Positions 9,573 through 20,881 of a DNA stretch of 64,000 bases are shown piece after piece. This DNA is from Theocolax elegans (Eukaryota; Arthropoda; Insecta; Hymenoptera; Cerocephalidae). The stretch covers positions 38,672,066 through 38,736,065 of the forward strand of contig CM047429.1 in NCBI GenBank assembly GCA_026168455.1, read 5' to 3'. Within the stretch, counting starts at the first letter, position 1; every line of letters begins with the position of its first letter. The position numbers were made by a program, and so were the translations under genes. The notes under the pieces are model-generated. The model did not search any database, had not been told where the DNA came from, and worked only from the letters and a program-made list of their open reading frames with translations.

Positions 9573-11758
9573 CCGACCCTACCCCAGCCCGACGACCCTT
9601 CGAAATATAATAAAAAAAAAATGCTAATCGACGTATTTTTAATTGTACTTTTCAACAAAAAAAAAATTTTCAATTGTACCCCCGTAGTTTTTTAGAAAAA
9701 AAATCCTAAAGTACTAGAATATTAATCCGCCAATAGCTCCTTTTAAAGTGGTTTTAACGTTAAAGGAAATGTGCAGAAAAATTGTACCTTTTTTATACTT
9801 AATTGTACCACCGTTACTTTTGCGAAATAATATAATACAATAAATAAAAAATCAAAAAAATTGTACTGACATAATGCAAATATATTTCCAGTCACCGCGC
9901 ATGCGCGGTCACCGGAAATACGAGAAACGCATGCTTATGGCGCGTTATTTAAAAGTCATGAATAGATCAAAAAATGCTCGAAAGATGTTATAAAAAATAG
10001 TCAACGATGTATATTCATTTATCTTTCATAGACTTTACAGAAAATTCAATTGTACCACCTGAGGTTTTGAGAAAAAAAAAGTTATTGTCAGGTTACAGGT
10101 GGAAACGTTGAAAGCAGCGTGCACAACAGCTGTTTAACAATTAACAGACGTATTAAATATTCTTTTTCATTTGTTCTTAATTGTACCATCATTAGTTTGT
10201 TGGTTTACACATTAAATTTGAGCAAAAATAATTAAATAATTACCAGCGGGCCTATGAAGGCAGGCGTCTTAAAATCGCGAAAAAAGCAAGTAACAACAAA
10301 AGTGTTTATTATTTATGAGGCTTATGTGGGTATTTGAGAGTTATGTAGACAGTCGTCTATAACTCGTTTTGGGTTGAAAAATTGAGAAGTAAGTACGGCC
10401 CCGTCTTAGTCAATAACCTGAGGGATAGTTTATTTTTAAAAACATAAAGCAAATCAACAATAAAAATATGGTCCACCCTATCTATGCATACATACATATA
10501 ATTTTAAATTTCGGGGTTTATGAAGCCCATGACAGAGAAGGAAGATACGTACTTTAGTACGATAAAAAGAGACAGAAAAGATTATGGAGCCCCGGCTCCA
10601 TAAACCTGCCATATTAACAATGAGTGGGAAAGGGATAGGGTTATTGGAATTCAACATACGAGGCTCCATAACCCCCTATATTCAAATGTATATATATATA
10701 TATATTAAATTACGTATATAATATTATTTATATATATATATATATATAATTATATGGAAAGGTATTTATCTGAACTCTTTATTATTGATTTGCTTTATGT
10801 TTTTAAAAATAAACTATCCCTCAGGTTATTGACTAAGACGGGGCCGTACTTACTTCTCAATTTTTCAACCCGAAAGAGTTATAGACGACTGTCTATATAT
10901 AAGTCTCAAATACCCACATAACCCTCATAAATAATAAACACTTTTGACTTTTTTTATGAAAAAACTATAAAAGCCTTATAATAATGCATCTTCTTTAGGA
11001 TTATAACCAAAAAACGGGGTTACAAGGTCAAATAACCGAGCGTTACTTGCTTTTTTCGCGTTTTTAAAACGCTTGAGTTCATAGGCGTCACAACCGCACA
11101 TGCGCATAGTGCGCCCGTTCGTTCAGCTAATTATTTACTATTGTTTCTAATTGATTCCCATTAATAAATACAAAGTTTGACGATTGTACTATTACGTACA
11201 GATAATGTACATTTTTTTATTTACTCATAGTAGTAGAGTTAAATATCAATGATTTGGAGGGTACAATTACTTTTTCCACAAATTCTGGTAATTAATAATA
11301 ATAATGCGACGATGGATATTTTATCAATGCCTGCCATGCATTTTTTCCCTTTTTTACGATTTTAAAATCTCGTGCGGTTGAAAATCTCGTGTGCATGCGA
11401 ATCTCGCACTTCCGTTGGCCGCGCATGCGCAGTAGCTGTAAACGGACTGTCAATCAGACGATATTGCTTTTTTAATATTTTTGCGTTATACCGTTATTTT
11501 TTCGGAAAAGTGAGGGTGGTACAATTAAGTACGAAAAAGGTACAATTTTTTTACACCCTACTTAGGACGAAGGAACGATTGTAAGGTGAGGTATCGGTGT
11601 TTTAATATTGCAATACTTTGTCATTTTTTTTCTCAAAAACGGTGGGGGTACAATTAAAATTTCTTGTTTTTTTAGAAAGTACAATTAAAAATACATCGGA
11701 TAGCATTTTTTTTTTTTAAAATTCCGTAGGTCGGCGGGCTGGGGTAAGGGCGGTTGTT
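9573..11758. mobile_element. 2.2-kb foldback element with CTACCCCAGCCCG-type ends
   Basis: The left end reads GACCCTACCCCAGCCCG and the right end is its near complement, CGGGCTGGGGTAAGGG. Both arms contain several copies of TTAATTGTACC-like blocks and a CGCGCATGCGC core (9896 and 11412). The inner part (about 10300-10465 and 10780-10950) is a second, better conserved inverted repeat containing GTACTTACTTCTCAA and CTCAGGTTATTGACTAAGAC, with AT-microsatellite at the centre near 10700. No long coding frame is present. It looks like a non-autonomous foldback element, possibly one inside another. Confidence 0.78.
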
Positions 11759-12205
11759 ATTTGAGTAGTAATAAATAATATATAATATAATAAATAATAA
11801 TATATATAATAACTAGTGGATTTGGGCGCTCTACGCGCGCCGATGTTTTGTTTTTCAATTGATTTTCGAGTTTTTTAATGTTCGAGATCGAGATTCGAGA
11901 TCTTCGATAGGATAGGACGGGCTAAAAAATGAAATGAGGTATGGAAATAGGATTTTGGACATTCTGGATATACGTTAGAAATTGTACTCCATTTACGTAA
12001 TATATACAAAATATAGAATTCACAAATTATCTTTAATTATTTTTTACTATTAAATACAGTAAATAATCGTACATAGAATTACTGTATATAAGTGTTACAT
12101 TGTTAATGAATGTTACATTCTCCATTATAGAATTAGATAATATTGTTTTAAATGCATTCAAGTTTAAATACATACGAAGTTCATCAAAATAAAGATTAAA
12201 GGAAA
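11759..12205. other. No gene recognised
   Basis: AT-rich sequence, with simple ATAATA near 11770-11810 and a TCGAGATCGAGATTCGAGAT-like stretch near 11882. Nothing else is supported. Confidence 0.5.
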
Positions 12206-12265
12206 ATGAAGATGGCTGAAGGATCTACTATTATTAGACGAATCAGGCCTGGTACAAAGGCAAAG
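12206..12265 (+). CDS. Possible first coding exon of a host gene
   Basis: An ATG at 12206, with a second ATG three codons on in a good start context (AAGATGG), opens a 20-codon frame reading MKMAEGSTIIRRIRPGTKAK. It ends exactly at a splice-donor-like G/GTAAGAT at 12266 in phase 0. Codon use is balanced, unlike the AT-rich flanks, and no transposon similarity is seen here. I find no partner exon downstream in the window; an intron longer than this interval, or interruption by later insertions, is possible. The product is not recognised. This is a weak call resting on start context, composition and the donor site. Confidence 0.3.
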
Positions 12266-13689
12266 GTAAGATATTATATATATTGTTATCAAATAGATTA
12301 ATACAATTTGTTTTATTTGAAATTGATAGGTAAAATATTAATTTATAATAAAGCTTATAAAATAAAAACTTCTACTATTACTAACTTCATATAAGCTTTA
12401 TTGATTCTTGCATTATAAAAACATTTTTTTTTCAAATAAAACACATTTTGAATCATTTTTTAAAATACTAAAGAATTTATAAATAAATTGGAGATGATAT
12501 CGTTGTGCCTTACGAAGACTAGTAGATCTCAATGCTTCATTAAATGTACACATACTACTCTTTGTAAAACATGACTTAATTTAGTTTAATTTTAATTAAA
12601 TATTCAATTAATTTTACATTACTTACAAATTTTGTATTATAATTGTTACTTCCTAAATTAAAAAATTTAAAAAGTTTCTTTCAATTTTGTTTACTTTAAA
12701 TGTAATTGATATTAATTTAATTGCAGAATGTAAACTGAAATCATAGTTAAAGAATATTACAGGAGCACTTATAATTATGCCAAATCTGATTACTTACCAA
12801 TATTTCATGGGTTAAAGTTTACTAAGTTAATATACAATTTTTAAAATTTTGCCAATTGTCTGTGTTAATTTGTATTGAATTTGGAGGGAGAGCTCCCAAA
12901 ATTTTGATAAAATAATTTATTTTCTAAAGTTTAACATAGAATATGTTCGTAAGTAAGTAACGTTAGCATTACTTTAAAAAAATAAGATTTCATTTAATAA
13001 ATAATTTTGGAGTAAAAGTATTAAAGGTTTACACAAATAAAAATAACTCTTTGAGAAACTAATAATTGTGTCTTAAAAATACAAAATTAGTTTAAATCAA
13101 AAACTTTAATTTAAACTTTTGTTTATTTTAATATATCCATTGATCCAAAAGTTATATTTGTTTAAAAAAAAAAAAGAGAAAGATTAAAAAATTTTTAGAT
13201 ATCATGAAAAGATCTATTGAATAATATATTAAATATTATGAATATAACTTACAAATATTATTTAATCCATTGATAGCCAAAAGCAGACATTTCACTGTTG
13301 ATTGTTTTTTCATCTATACAAGATTTAAATCTAACTAAATTTTATAAAAGATATTTTTAAGTAGAGACCTATTAGTTCCAAATTTCAAGTCAGATTTTTA
13401 TTTATTTATATATTTTATACAGTAAAGCCCTTGTACAAAATATTATTCTATTTATTTATTATAAGAATATACATAGTATTACTACAATCATTTATATATA
13501 ATTCAATTCAATATATAAACAATTCACTTAGTTTAGATTTAAATTGTACTATCGGCAATGTTTTACTATTTACAGGAATAGAATTTCATAATATTTTTAA
13601 CCATAATATAGGGGAATTAAAAGTATAATTTTTTGTTGTTTTAAACTTAAATACTTGTAGGTTTATAATAATGGGTGGAACATTCTACC
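12266..13689. other. AT-rich, no gene recognised
   Basis: Very AT-rich sequence with homopolymer runs. It could be intron of the possible exon at 12206-12265. No coding frame resembles a known family. Confidence 0.5.
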
Positions 13690-14665
13690 CTTTATACCTT
13701 TATATAATTGCCAGCAATTGATCGAATTATTATCAATTTTACAGCTTATAAAGAGAATGTACCGATTGCAAATTCCATTTCAAGACAATACGTTTATAAT
13801 TATGGTTACAAAATCCCTTTGATACTCTATCTTTATATGCGATGTATCTGACAAATTTATTTTGAACTGCTTCTAGATTTTCACAAATGATTTGAGTAAA
13901 TGGAGACCTTAGATCCATATATTAAAGTTGGTAATACTTTTAAAATCTCTAGTTGATCTCTTAAGAAAACCAAGTACTTTGGATCCTTTACTAGTAGTAT
14001 ATTGCAGATACTCATTAAATAAAAATGATTTATCAAAATTCACAGCCAGATATTTGACAACATTGTGTCTTATTAAGTTATTACCGTTTATTGAGTAGTT
14101 GAAAATTAATGGATTCTTATATCTAATAAACAAAAGAGGAAAACATCTCAAAATATTTAAATTAAGACTGTTTTTCAAGGACCACAGATATAATTTATAT
14201 ATATCTGATTACAGCAATAAGGCATCACTATGACTATTAACTTTATCAAATGACTTCACATCATATGCATGATGTATTAAAACTTTACAATTGATTATCA
14301 TTAAAATTAATTAAGCAATAAACATAACAACATAATATAATGAGATTGGCCCCAGATAACAACCCTGAGGTACATCCAAAGTTACATTGATTGATTTGTA
14401 GTTTTCACCCTCCATTGTTGAATTAGTAAATTGTCGATAGTTGAGGATTAATAATAAGTAAACCCAATTTATTTATTTAAATGCAGAATATTTCGTCTGT
14501 CAGGTTTACTGATTTCTTTAGGTGCTGAGTATTGAATACAATGTTACAGCCCAAGTGATTCGATGAAGCCTTGCCAAATAAGCCAAACTTAAAAAATTTA
14601 TCTATCTACCATGATTAACCAAATTAAATGCTTTTGAAAAATCAGTATATAAATCTAATCTACCT
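13690..14665 (-). pseudogene. Jockey/I-type LINE reverse transcriptase fragment
   Basis: Degraded pieces of a non-LTR RT lie in order on the minus strand. DLYTDFSKAFNLVNH near 14640 is RT motif A. VTLDVPQGCYLGP near 14370 is the SGVPQGSxLGP motif. Then come DVKSFDKVNSHSD and LYLWSLKNSLNLN near 14200, YLAVNFDKSFLFNEY with VLGFLKRSTRDF at 14060-13950, and LEAVQNKFVRYIAYKDR near 13860. These are typical of the RT C-terminal half in Jockey/CR1/I elements. Multiple stops and frame changes occur, the catalytic FADD region is lost, and neither element end can be placed. It is an old fragment. Confidence 0.72.
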
Positions 14666-14699
14666 GTATACCCTGGTGGAAGAATAAATTGTACATTGG

Positions 14700-14960
14700 C
14701 AAATATTTCCATATTTTTTTGTATATTGTTGAACATTTTTGTATGTTTCTGTATATCTCCGTATATTTCTATATATTTCTGTATATTTCTGTATAATTTT
14801 ATCAGTTATTGTACTTTTATACAGAAATATACAGAAATATACAGAAATATACAAAAGTGTACGGAGATGTACGAAAATGTACATAAAGATTTAAAAATAT
14901 ATAATAGAAATAAATGGAAATGTACAAAAACATACAAGGATATAGAAAAATATTCAATGA
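14700..14960. repeat. Palindromic array of TGTATATTTC units
   Basis: The left half is a degenerate tandem array of TGTATATTTC-type decamers, and the right half (from about 14815) is the complement, GAAATATACA. Together they form a foldback with its centre near 14810. Frames across it are repeat artefacts. Confidence 0.8.
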
Positions 14961-15116
14961 TAAAAGTATACCATAAATTAAAATTTTTTTTTACTTTTTA
15001 AATTAAAAGCAGTTACTAACAATTTTTGAATAGTTTGTAATTAATAAGACAAGAGTAATATTCCAATTAACGTTTTATTCTAAATAAATAAAAAAATATA
15101 TTTACATAACTATATT

Positions 15117-15343
15117 TTAGTCACCAATACAAGCTGTAGGAACACAACTGATGTAATTTATTCCATCAATTTCGATTAAAATACATTGCGTTGATAAATC
15201 TTCTGGTTTGCAGTATTGCCAACGGTGCGAGTCAATTTCATATTGCTTTATTTTAGTAAATGGTGAGAAAGTATCATTGGTTTTTACATTGACAATTTTG
15301 TATATGATTATAACTTCTTTTTTATTATTAACTGAAATAACAC
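15117..15343 (-). pseudogene. Unidentified reading frame, downstream piece
   Basis: About 75 codons on the minus strand (for example SPFTKIKQYEIDSHRWQYC and INYISCVPTACIGD) end at 15117. The frame runs directly into the foldback element whose left edge is 15348. The piece on the other side (16087-16366) is also open on the minus strand and ends at the same element, so both look like parts of one older coding region split by the insertion. The two frames differ by one base after removing the insert and one 4-bp duplication, so a small indel or a splice site lies near the join. I do not recognise the protein. Confidence 0.4.
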
Positions 15344-15637
15344 ATATCCCTACTAGCACACAACGTTGTAGCAACGTTTTGACAACGTTACAACGTTGTT
15401 ATAAAAGTTGTTGAAACGTTGGAACAACGTTGCTACAACGTGGGCTATGTCCGCTAAGATTTATGCAAGTTGCCGCGATAGGTGGAAATAACGTTGTAAC
15501 AACGTTTGAGCAACGTTGAAAATGCCTTGTAAAATGTATTTCATATACAAATTTAAAAAATGTCCTGGGCAAGCGAAAAAATACATTTTTAAATGCACAA
15601 AATTTTAACTAATAAAAAAAAATAAAAAAAAATTTTC

Positions 15638-15712
15638 AACCCGCGGGAATTGAACCTCGGATCTTTAGATCCGGAGGCTTACTCTCTACCAACTGAGATA
15701 TTTTGTTGTTCC
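15638..15712 (-). other. tRNA-like sequence in the left arm of the foldback element
   Basis: Read on the minus strand it has a pol III A-box-like TATCTCAGTTGGTAGAG, then a hairpin-forming CGGATCTAAAGATCCG and a B-box-like GAGGTTCAATTCCC. The CTAAAGA loop resembles the anticodon loop of tRNA-Phe. No matching 5' acceptor strand is present, so it is not a functional tRNA gene; it may act as an internal pol III promoter. Confidence 0.65.
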
Positions 15713-15800
15713 TGTTACTAAATTAACTTTTGGTTATAAACTACTATCAAAATATGCTCCGAAATTAATAACCTAAAGTTAATTTAATGACAGGAACAAC

Positions 15801-15863
15801 AAAATAGCTCAGTTGGTAGAGAGCAAGCCTTCGGAGCTGAAGATCCGAGGTTCACGCGGGTTG
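15801..15863 (+). other. tRNA-like sequence in the right arm of the foldback element
   Basis: Mirror copy of the left-arm block: A-box-like TAGCTCAGTTGGTAGAG, anticodon-loop-like CTGAAGA (the GAA loop of tRNA-Phe) within CGGAGCTGAAGATCCG, and a damaged B box (GAGGTTCACGCGG). The acceptor stem is absent. Confidence 0.65.
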
Positions 15864-16086
15864 AAATTTTTTTTATTATTTTCTTATTTTTCTATGAAAT
15901 ACATTTTTTAAAAACATTTTCAACGTTGCTCAAACATTGTCACAACGTTATTTCCACCTATCGCGGCAACTTACATAAATCTTAGCGGACATATCCCACG
16001 TTGTAGCAACATTGCTCCAACGTTTCAACAACTTTTATAACAACTTTGTAGCGTTGTCAAAACAACGTTGTCACAAGAAGGGATAT

Positions 16087-16366
16087 GTTGATTTATACCA
16101 AATTTTTCAGAAAGTAGTTTTACGATTGAGTCATTAATTTTTAATGAACGAGCATAAGAATATGTACAATATCTTCTCTTTTTATGAATAATTTTTTCAT
16201 ATCTTGTACAAGTTTCGCCAAAGCCAAATCGTTGTTCTTCTTCAGTAAAAATATAGTCTTTGCCATTGCCGATTAAAATTGTGTAGTCTAAATTAAAAAT
16301 ATTCTTAAGCTTGTTTTCAAAGCTTTCAACGAACTCAAAAACTCGAGACCCAATACTAGTATACAC
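16087..16366 (-). pseudogene. Unidentified reading frame, upstream piece
   Basis: About 93 open codons on the minus strand with balanced composition, including SFENKLKNIFNLDYTIL, EEEQRFGFGETCTRYE and KKRRYCTYSYARSLK. Several cysteines and aromatic residues suggest real coding ancestry rather than chance. It stops being open at the foldback element edge (16086), and a likely continuation lies at 15117-15343. No family is recognised; an old transposon ORF or a captured host gene are both possible. No start with a signal peptide or obvious domain is visible. Confidence 0.4.
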
Positions 16367-17740
16367 AACTACTTTTGAGATAGTTATAGAGAATTAATTT
16401 AAATTATGATAAAATAAAAATGGTTTATTTTGCAAGTAAAATAAAAAAAAAAATGTCTTAAGTACAGTCTCTTTTCTAATATTAACAATTTTTCAACCAT
16501 AAATATCGACATTTTTTTGAACTGCGAATAAAAAAAATTTAACTTTTTTTGCAATAACCCAATCAAAAAGGAAAATATACGAAAAAACCTTCAACCAAAA
16601 AATAAATAAATTTATACTTTGCAAATTTCTATTTCACAAACATGGCTATTTTAGCGATAACATTAAACAAATAAAAAACGGTGTACTAATTGCAGAGAAA
16701 ATGACTAAAGCAACATTAAATAGTATGTACAAAAAAACCTGGCACCTGAATTTTCAATCCAAGTTTTCTGTCGGCTACCGTCTCCTGGAAATCTAAAAAG
16801 ATGCTGCCCTTTGTGTTTACCATTGTTGCACAGGAAATATTGACACCTATCGTAGACCTTGTTATTTTTCATTATTACCCTCTATCTGTAACAAACTCAA
16901 ATTAAAAACGCAGCAAAATAATCAATTTCCGTGATTCACAATAAAACATTAAAGTAACTGTCTATGTGTAATAAACTACAATTAAACCCAAACAACTTAA
17001 ATAAACAAATCTCACTCACAACTAAAAAAGTGTATATTAACCTTTAAAAAACTATACTTCCCTGGTTACAGATTCCTCAATTAAAAGTTATTTCTCCTCT
17101 TCAAGCGATGTTGTTGAACGTTAAATTGACACTATTACTTTAACTTTTCTTAAATTAATATTATGCTACTTTATGCATTTAATTAAACCGTAAACATTTT
17201 TTATATCTCCGATAAAATAAAAACTTATAGGCGCGAATAGACTGCTAACATATGATGTAAATAAATCATACGTTAAACAAAACACTGCATAACTTTAAAG
17301 GCGCGTAACAATCAATTAATTCAAAATTTGTTTGACGTTTGTTTTTGTATTAATTTTAATATAAACATGTAATTAATGTTTACATCAATATTGACGTCAC
17401 TGAATAAATTTAACGGTGCATAAAATGTAAAAGAATATTTAATGATTATTTATAATTAATTTGTTTAATCGTTTACAAATAAAAGTTGTATACATTTGAA
17501 GTTGTATTTTGAATGTACAAAAGTTTAAAAAGTTTATAAGAAACAAAAAATCTACTATTTTCATTATACTAAATGTATTAAATATTTTAATAAATACCTT
17601 CATTTTTCAAAGGTATTTAAATATTTCATTAAGTTTTTGTCTTGTTTTTAAAATATGAAAAAAATTACAATTTTATAGCTAATACTGAATATATAATTGT
17701 AACAATAATAATAAATAATAATTATAAAATAAAAAAAAAT
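16367..17740. other. AT-rich, no gene recognised
   Basis: AT-rich sequence with no recognisable coding or structural feature. Confidence 0.5.
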
Positions 17741-17820
17741 GTAATGCATGGGATTCGAACCCACGACCGCTTGCAATCATGCGTTTAATTTAATCCACTT
17801 GACCAACGAACTCATGGCTG
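17741..17820 (-). other. tRNA-like sequence (decayed tRNA or SINE head)
   Basis: On the minus strand: an A-box-like GTTGGTCAAGTGG, a core CGCATGATTGCAAGCG, and an almost perfect T-arm GTGGGTTCGAATCCCAT, followed by a poly-T run. The bases after the T-arm (GCATTAC) have no pairing partner at the 5' end and the anticodon stem is poor, so this is not called as a working tRNA. Confidence 0.55.
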
Positions 17821-17895
17821 AAAAAAAAGGGTTGACGCTAAATTCAATCGTCAAATAATTCCAAGGATTATAATGCGCGCATCAACAATATGTTT

Positions 17896-17896
<1 letters not shown>

Positions 17897-17958
<62 letters not shown>
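17897..17958. repeat. (CT)31 microsatellite
   Basis: An uninterrupted CT dinucleotide repeat of 62 bp. Confidence 0.98.
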
Positions 17959-17963
<5 letters not shown>

Positions 17964-19994
17964 TTCTCCGTTGTCCGCACCACGAGCAGCGCTCCTGCCA
18001 TGCTCATCGACAATCTCATTCTACTAATCTCTGGTTGTACACTCTAAATTCCAAATTGTAAAAATCGACGTTAAAATTAGTAAAAAATAGGTTTTTCACT
18101 TCTAATAAATAGTAAATATTTCGAATTACTCTTTAGAAAATTGTAAAATATAAATTTTACTAATTATAAAAATTAAAATATAAATTTTACCAATTATACA
18201 CTGTAAACTATATAAATAACTATTTCGAAATTACTAAAGCAAAATTTTTATTAGTTGCGAAATAGTAAAACTTTGTGCTTCAATTCCTAATTAGTAAATA
18301 ATACTCTTTATTTTATAAAAAATTGTAAAATGTACAAATTACAATTTTGAAATTAGTTAAACAAGATATTTATTATTTGAAAAGTAGAAAATTTTGAGCA
18401 GATAATCTGAAATAGTTATAAATGCGTATTACTATTTGATAAATTGTTAAACAAAATAATCACTAATTGGAAAAAATTTTAATTTCGGGCATCAAATTTA
18501 AAATAGTAAATAATGCATATTACTATTTTACAAATTATTAATTACTCTTTGGTAAAATATAAAATTTTATGCGTTAATTATAAAAGATAAATAAACAATA
18601 ATATATTAGTTTTATATAGTAATATAAGTATTGTAACTGGTAGAAATTTTCGAAGAAATTTTGAATGGCGAAATGCTGGGATATGCTTTAATCAAACATT
18701 CCACTTATACAGCCGACGAATAAGTTATCTGTAAGATTTCAATACCACGCATAGTGTACGATTTTGAGGTGAATCTTATGAGTGATCAATTATAATCACT
18801 TATGCTGTAAAGAATTGAGTATATATTAATGTACAATAATATTATTCTATTTTATGATATTTTAATACAAATAGATTTTACTGAATAGTCTTAAGCAGTC
18901 ACCCTGTTACGACGTATAGGAGCGAATCTTTTCACGCAGTTCGTGTAGAAGTGTTGACTCTCACTCGTTACTTTAGTAAAAAGTGAATTTGCTTAGGTGA
19001 ATAAAAACTGACACGTACGATCAATACTTTCTATCATAACTTTTTACAGAATTGAAGGCCATAAAAATGCTAAAGACCATTTGAAAGGTATTGCTTCAAG
19101 CTTTCTTTTAGACTTATGGATAAAAAAATTAATTGTGGCGCACTTGCACTTTTTTTGAGTTGAATATTGACATGTAGTTTATATAACATTCACCTTGAAA
19201 TTAGAAATTCTAACCTAGAAGAATAAATTCTAGACACAATTAGCAACGAAAGTTACATATAATGTTCTATAGTAAAAGTTGATAGATTTTGAGTTATATA
19301 GCGATGAACCCAGCTGGTGTTGAAAAAAAACTTGGAAAAATTCACTTTTTAAGGTTAGAATAACTTATGAGCAAATAAATTCCAGTATCTAAAAATTTTT
19401 TTCTGTATTCTTACACATTTGCAATGTGTACCCAAAATTTGGAGCATTTTAAAATTTTGATCGGACCACTTCGTGTGGAATATCCCATACATATATATAT
19501 ATATATATATATGGGCATTCCAATACTTTTTTGTAAATCGGTCGGGGGGGGGGGGGGGGGTCAACCAATCGAGCTAAAAATTTAGTATGTTACTATACTA
19601 TAAAAAAAAGTAAGTGAGCCAAAATTGTAGCCTTCTAAATCAATTAAGGACGTAGGTATGCGATTTTAAACATTCAAAAATAGGCTATTTTTCATCATTT
19701 TTTAACATTTTTCAAAGTAGCACCAAAATTCGAGAAATTAGTATTTTTTTATCCAATTCAGGGCAAAGTCTTTGTATTACTATAGACTTTTAATCCAGCT
19801 ATATAGAATACAATTATTTTGTAAACAAAAATTTTGACACAGCTAAATATAAACACTTGTTTTTTCAAATTTTGCACATTTTCTAAATGCTACCAAATTA
19901 ACAGTTTTTGATATTTTAAAAAAAAACCCAACGCGGTTAAATTTGTATTGGTATAAGCTTTCTTTCTGTTCCAGGTTTACTATAAAAAGTTAAA
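17959..19994. other. AT-rich, no gene recognised
   Basis: From 18060 to 18620 there is a degenerate mesh of TAGTAAAT and ATTTTACTAATT-like words. Later parts are AT-rich with an (AT)n tract at about 19493-19512 and a run of 17 G at 19544-19560. No coding frame is supported. Confidence 0.5.
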
Positions 19995-20274
19995 TGCTCC
20001 TAAATTAATATTTTTTGAAAAACTTTTCAAATGTAATTCGTATTTTATATTGCCATTATTAAAATTTGAATTTTTTTTTGTCATTACTGTTTAGAATAGA
20101 ATATGTTAAAAATGCAATAATTAACGTATTTAATTTTTAACCCTTTGTGTTGAGTAAACTGATACACATTCTTTCAAGTTATATTCATAACTTTTTTGCG
20201 CACGGAAAAAATACATATATTATCTATTCTTGAAAAAACAATTTAAAAATATATATATTGCATAAATATTCCGT

Positions 20275-20308
<34 letters not shown>
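19995..20308. repeat. Dispersed repeat, copy 1, ending in a CA tract
   Basis: It shares about 300 bp with 31327-31812, from CTCCTAAATTAATA through TTCTTTCAAGT and GGAAAAAATACATATATTAT to a CA-rich end. Copy 2 contains an extra segment at about 31481-31635. In copy 1 the CA tract is where the R1-type LINE has inserted. Confidence 0.8.
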
Positions 20309-20309
20309 T
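20277..20309. repeat. (CA)n at the 5' junction of the R1-clade element
   Basis: CGCGCGCG followed by about 13 CA units, directly abutting truncated LINE ORF1 coding sequence. Confidence 0.95.
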
Positions 20310-20311
20310 AG

Positions 20312-20881
20312 CTAAAGGCACTAGGAGAACGGGTCACGCGTATCAGGCGCACCAGGGCTGGAGAGCTCCTCCTCGAACTGGGGCGACCCGGAACGGAAAC
20401 GGCGGAGCTGAGGACAGTGGTCTCGTCCACCCTGAGTGGGTCAGCAGAGGTCCAGCTGCTTACTCACAAAATGTCCATCACCATCAGGGACATGGACGAG
20501 TCCACGACAACAACGGAGGTGGCCGCAGCGATTCCGTCAAAGATCGGGCCAAATGTGGTATCCCCGGATAATATTAAAACCAGGGGATCCTACAGTGGCA
20601 CCCTAGCTGCGACCATCCAGCTTCCGGCAGTAGCAGCCAAAAAACTACTGCAAGACGGGAAGCTCCGGATCGGATGGGTCAATTGCAGAGTTCGACTGCG
20701 AGAGGTATCCTCGCGCTGCTACCGATGCCACGAATCGGGACACATCGCGAGGGAGTGCAAGAGCGCAGTCGACCGGTCAGCGCAATGCTATCGGTGCGGC
20801 CAAGAGGGCCACAAAGCAGTGGACTGCGAGGCCAAAGCCAAGACCTCGCATGAGGAAGAAGCACACATAAAAAATGATTAA
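20312..20881 (+). pseudogene. R1-type ORF1 (gag-like), N-terminally truncated
   Basis: The frame is open from the CA repeat to TAA at 20881 (190 codons) without a natural start, because the element is truncated. It begins in the conserved region GERVTRIRRTRAGELLLEL, continues through an RRM-like middle (MSITIRDMDESTTTTEV) and ends with two zinc knuckles, CYRCHESGHIAREC and CYRCGQEGHKAVDC, followed by a basic and acidic tail. ORF1 proteins of this clade bind element RNA and form ribonucleoprotein particles. Its stop overlaps the start of ORF2 in the sequence ATGATTAA (20874-20881), a usual arrangement for coupled translation in R1 elements. It would encode only the C-terminal part of the protein. 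Confidence 0.85.

Larger units (their letters stand above)
15348..16082. mobile_element. 735-bp foldback element with a tRNA-like sequence in each arm
   Basis: The ends are CCCTACTAGCACACAACG on the left and a decayed complement ending AAGGG on the right. They are flanked by the same four bases ATAT (15344-15347 and 16083-16086), a likely target duplication. The arms of about 350 bp carry many CAACGTT motifs and, near the centre, mirror-image tRNA-like blocks (15638-15712 and 15801-15863). There is no transposase frame. A partial second copy is at 1-303. It is a non-autonomous element whose arms could base-pair along most of their length. Confidence 0.85.

Noticed and set aside
9259..9627. 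Val/Cys- and His/Thr-rich frames on both strands
   Set aside because: Artefacts of the GT-rich microsatellite.
13431..13628. 65-codon plus-strand frame
   Set aside because: AT-rich antisense DNA beside the Jockey-like RT remnant, with no motif or start context.
17741..17820. Functional tRNA gene
   Set aside because: T-arm and A box look good, but the acceptor and anticodon stems do not pair.
17873..18061. 62-codon Ser/Leu frame
   Set aside because: It is the translation of a CT dinucleotide repeat.
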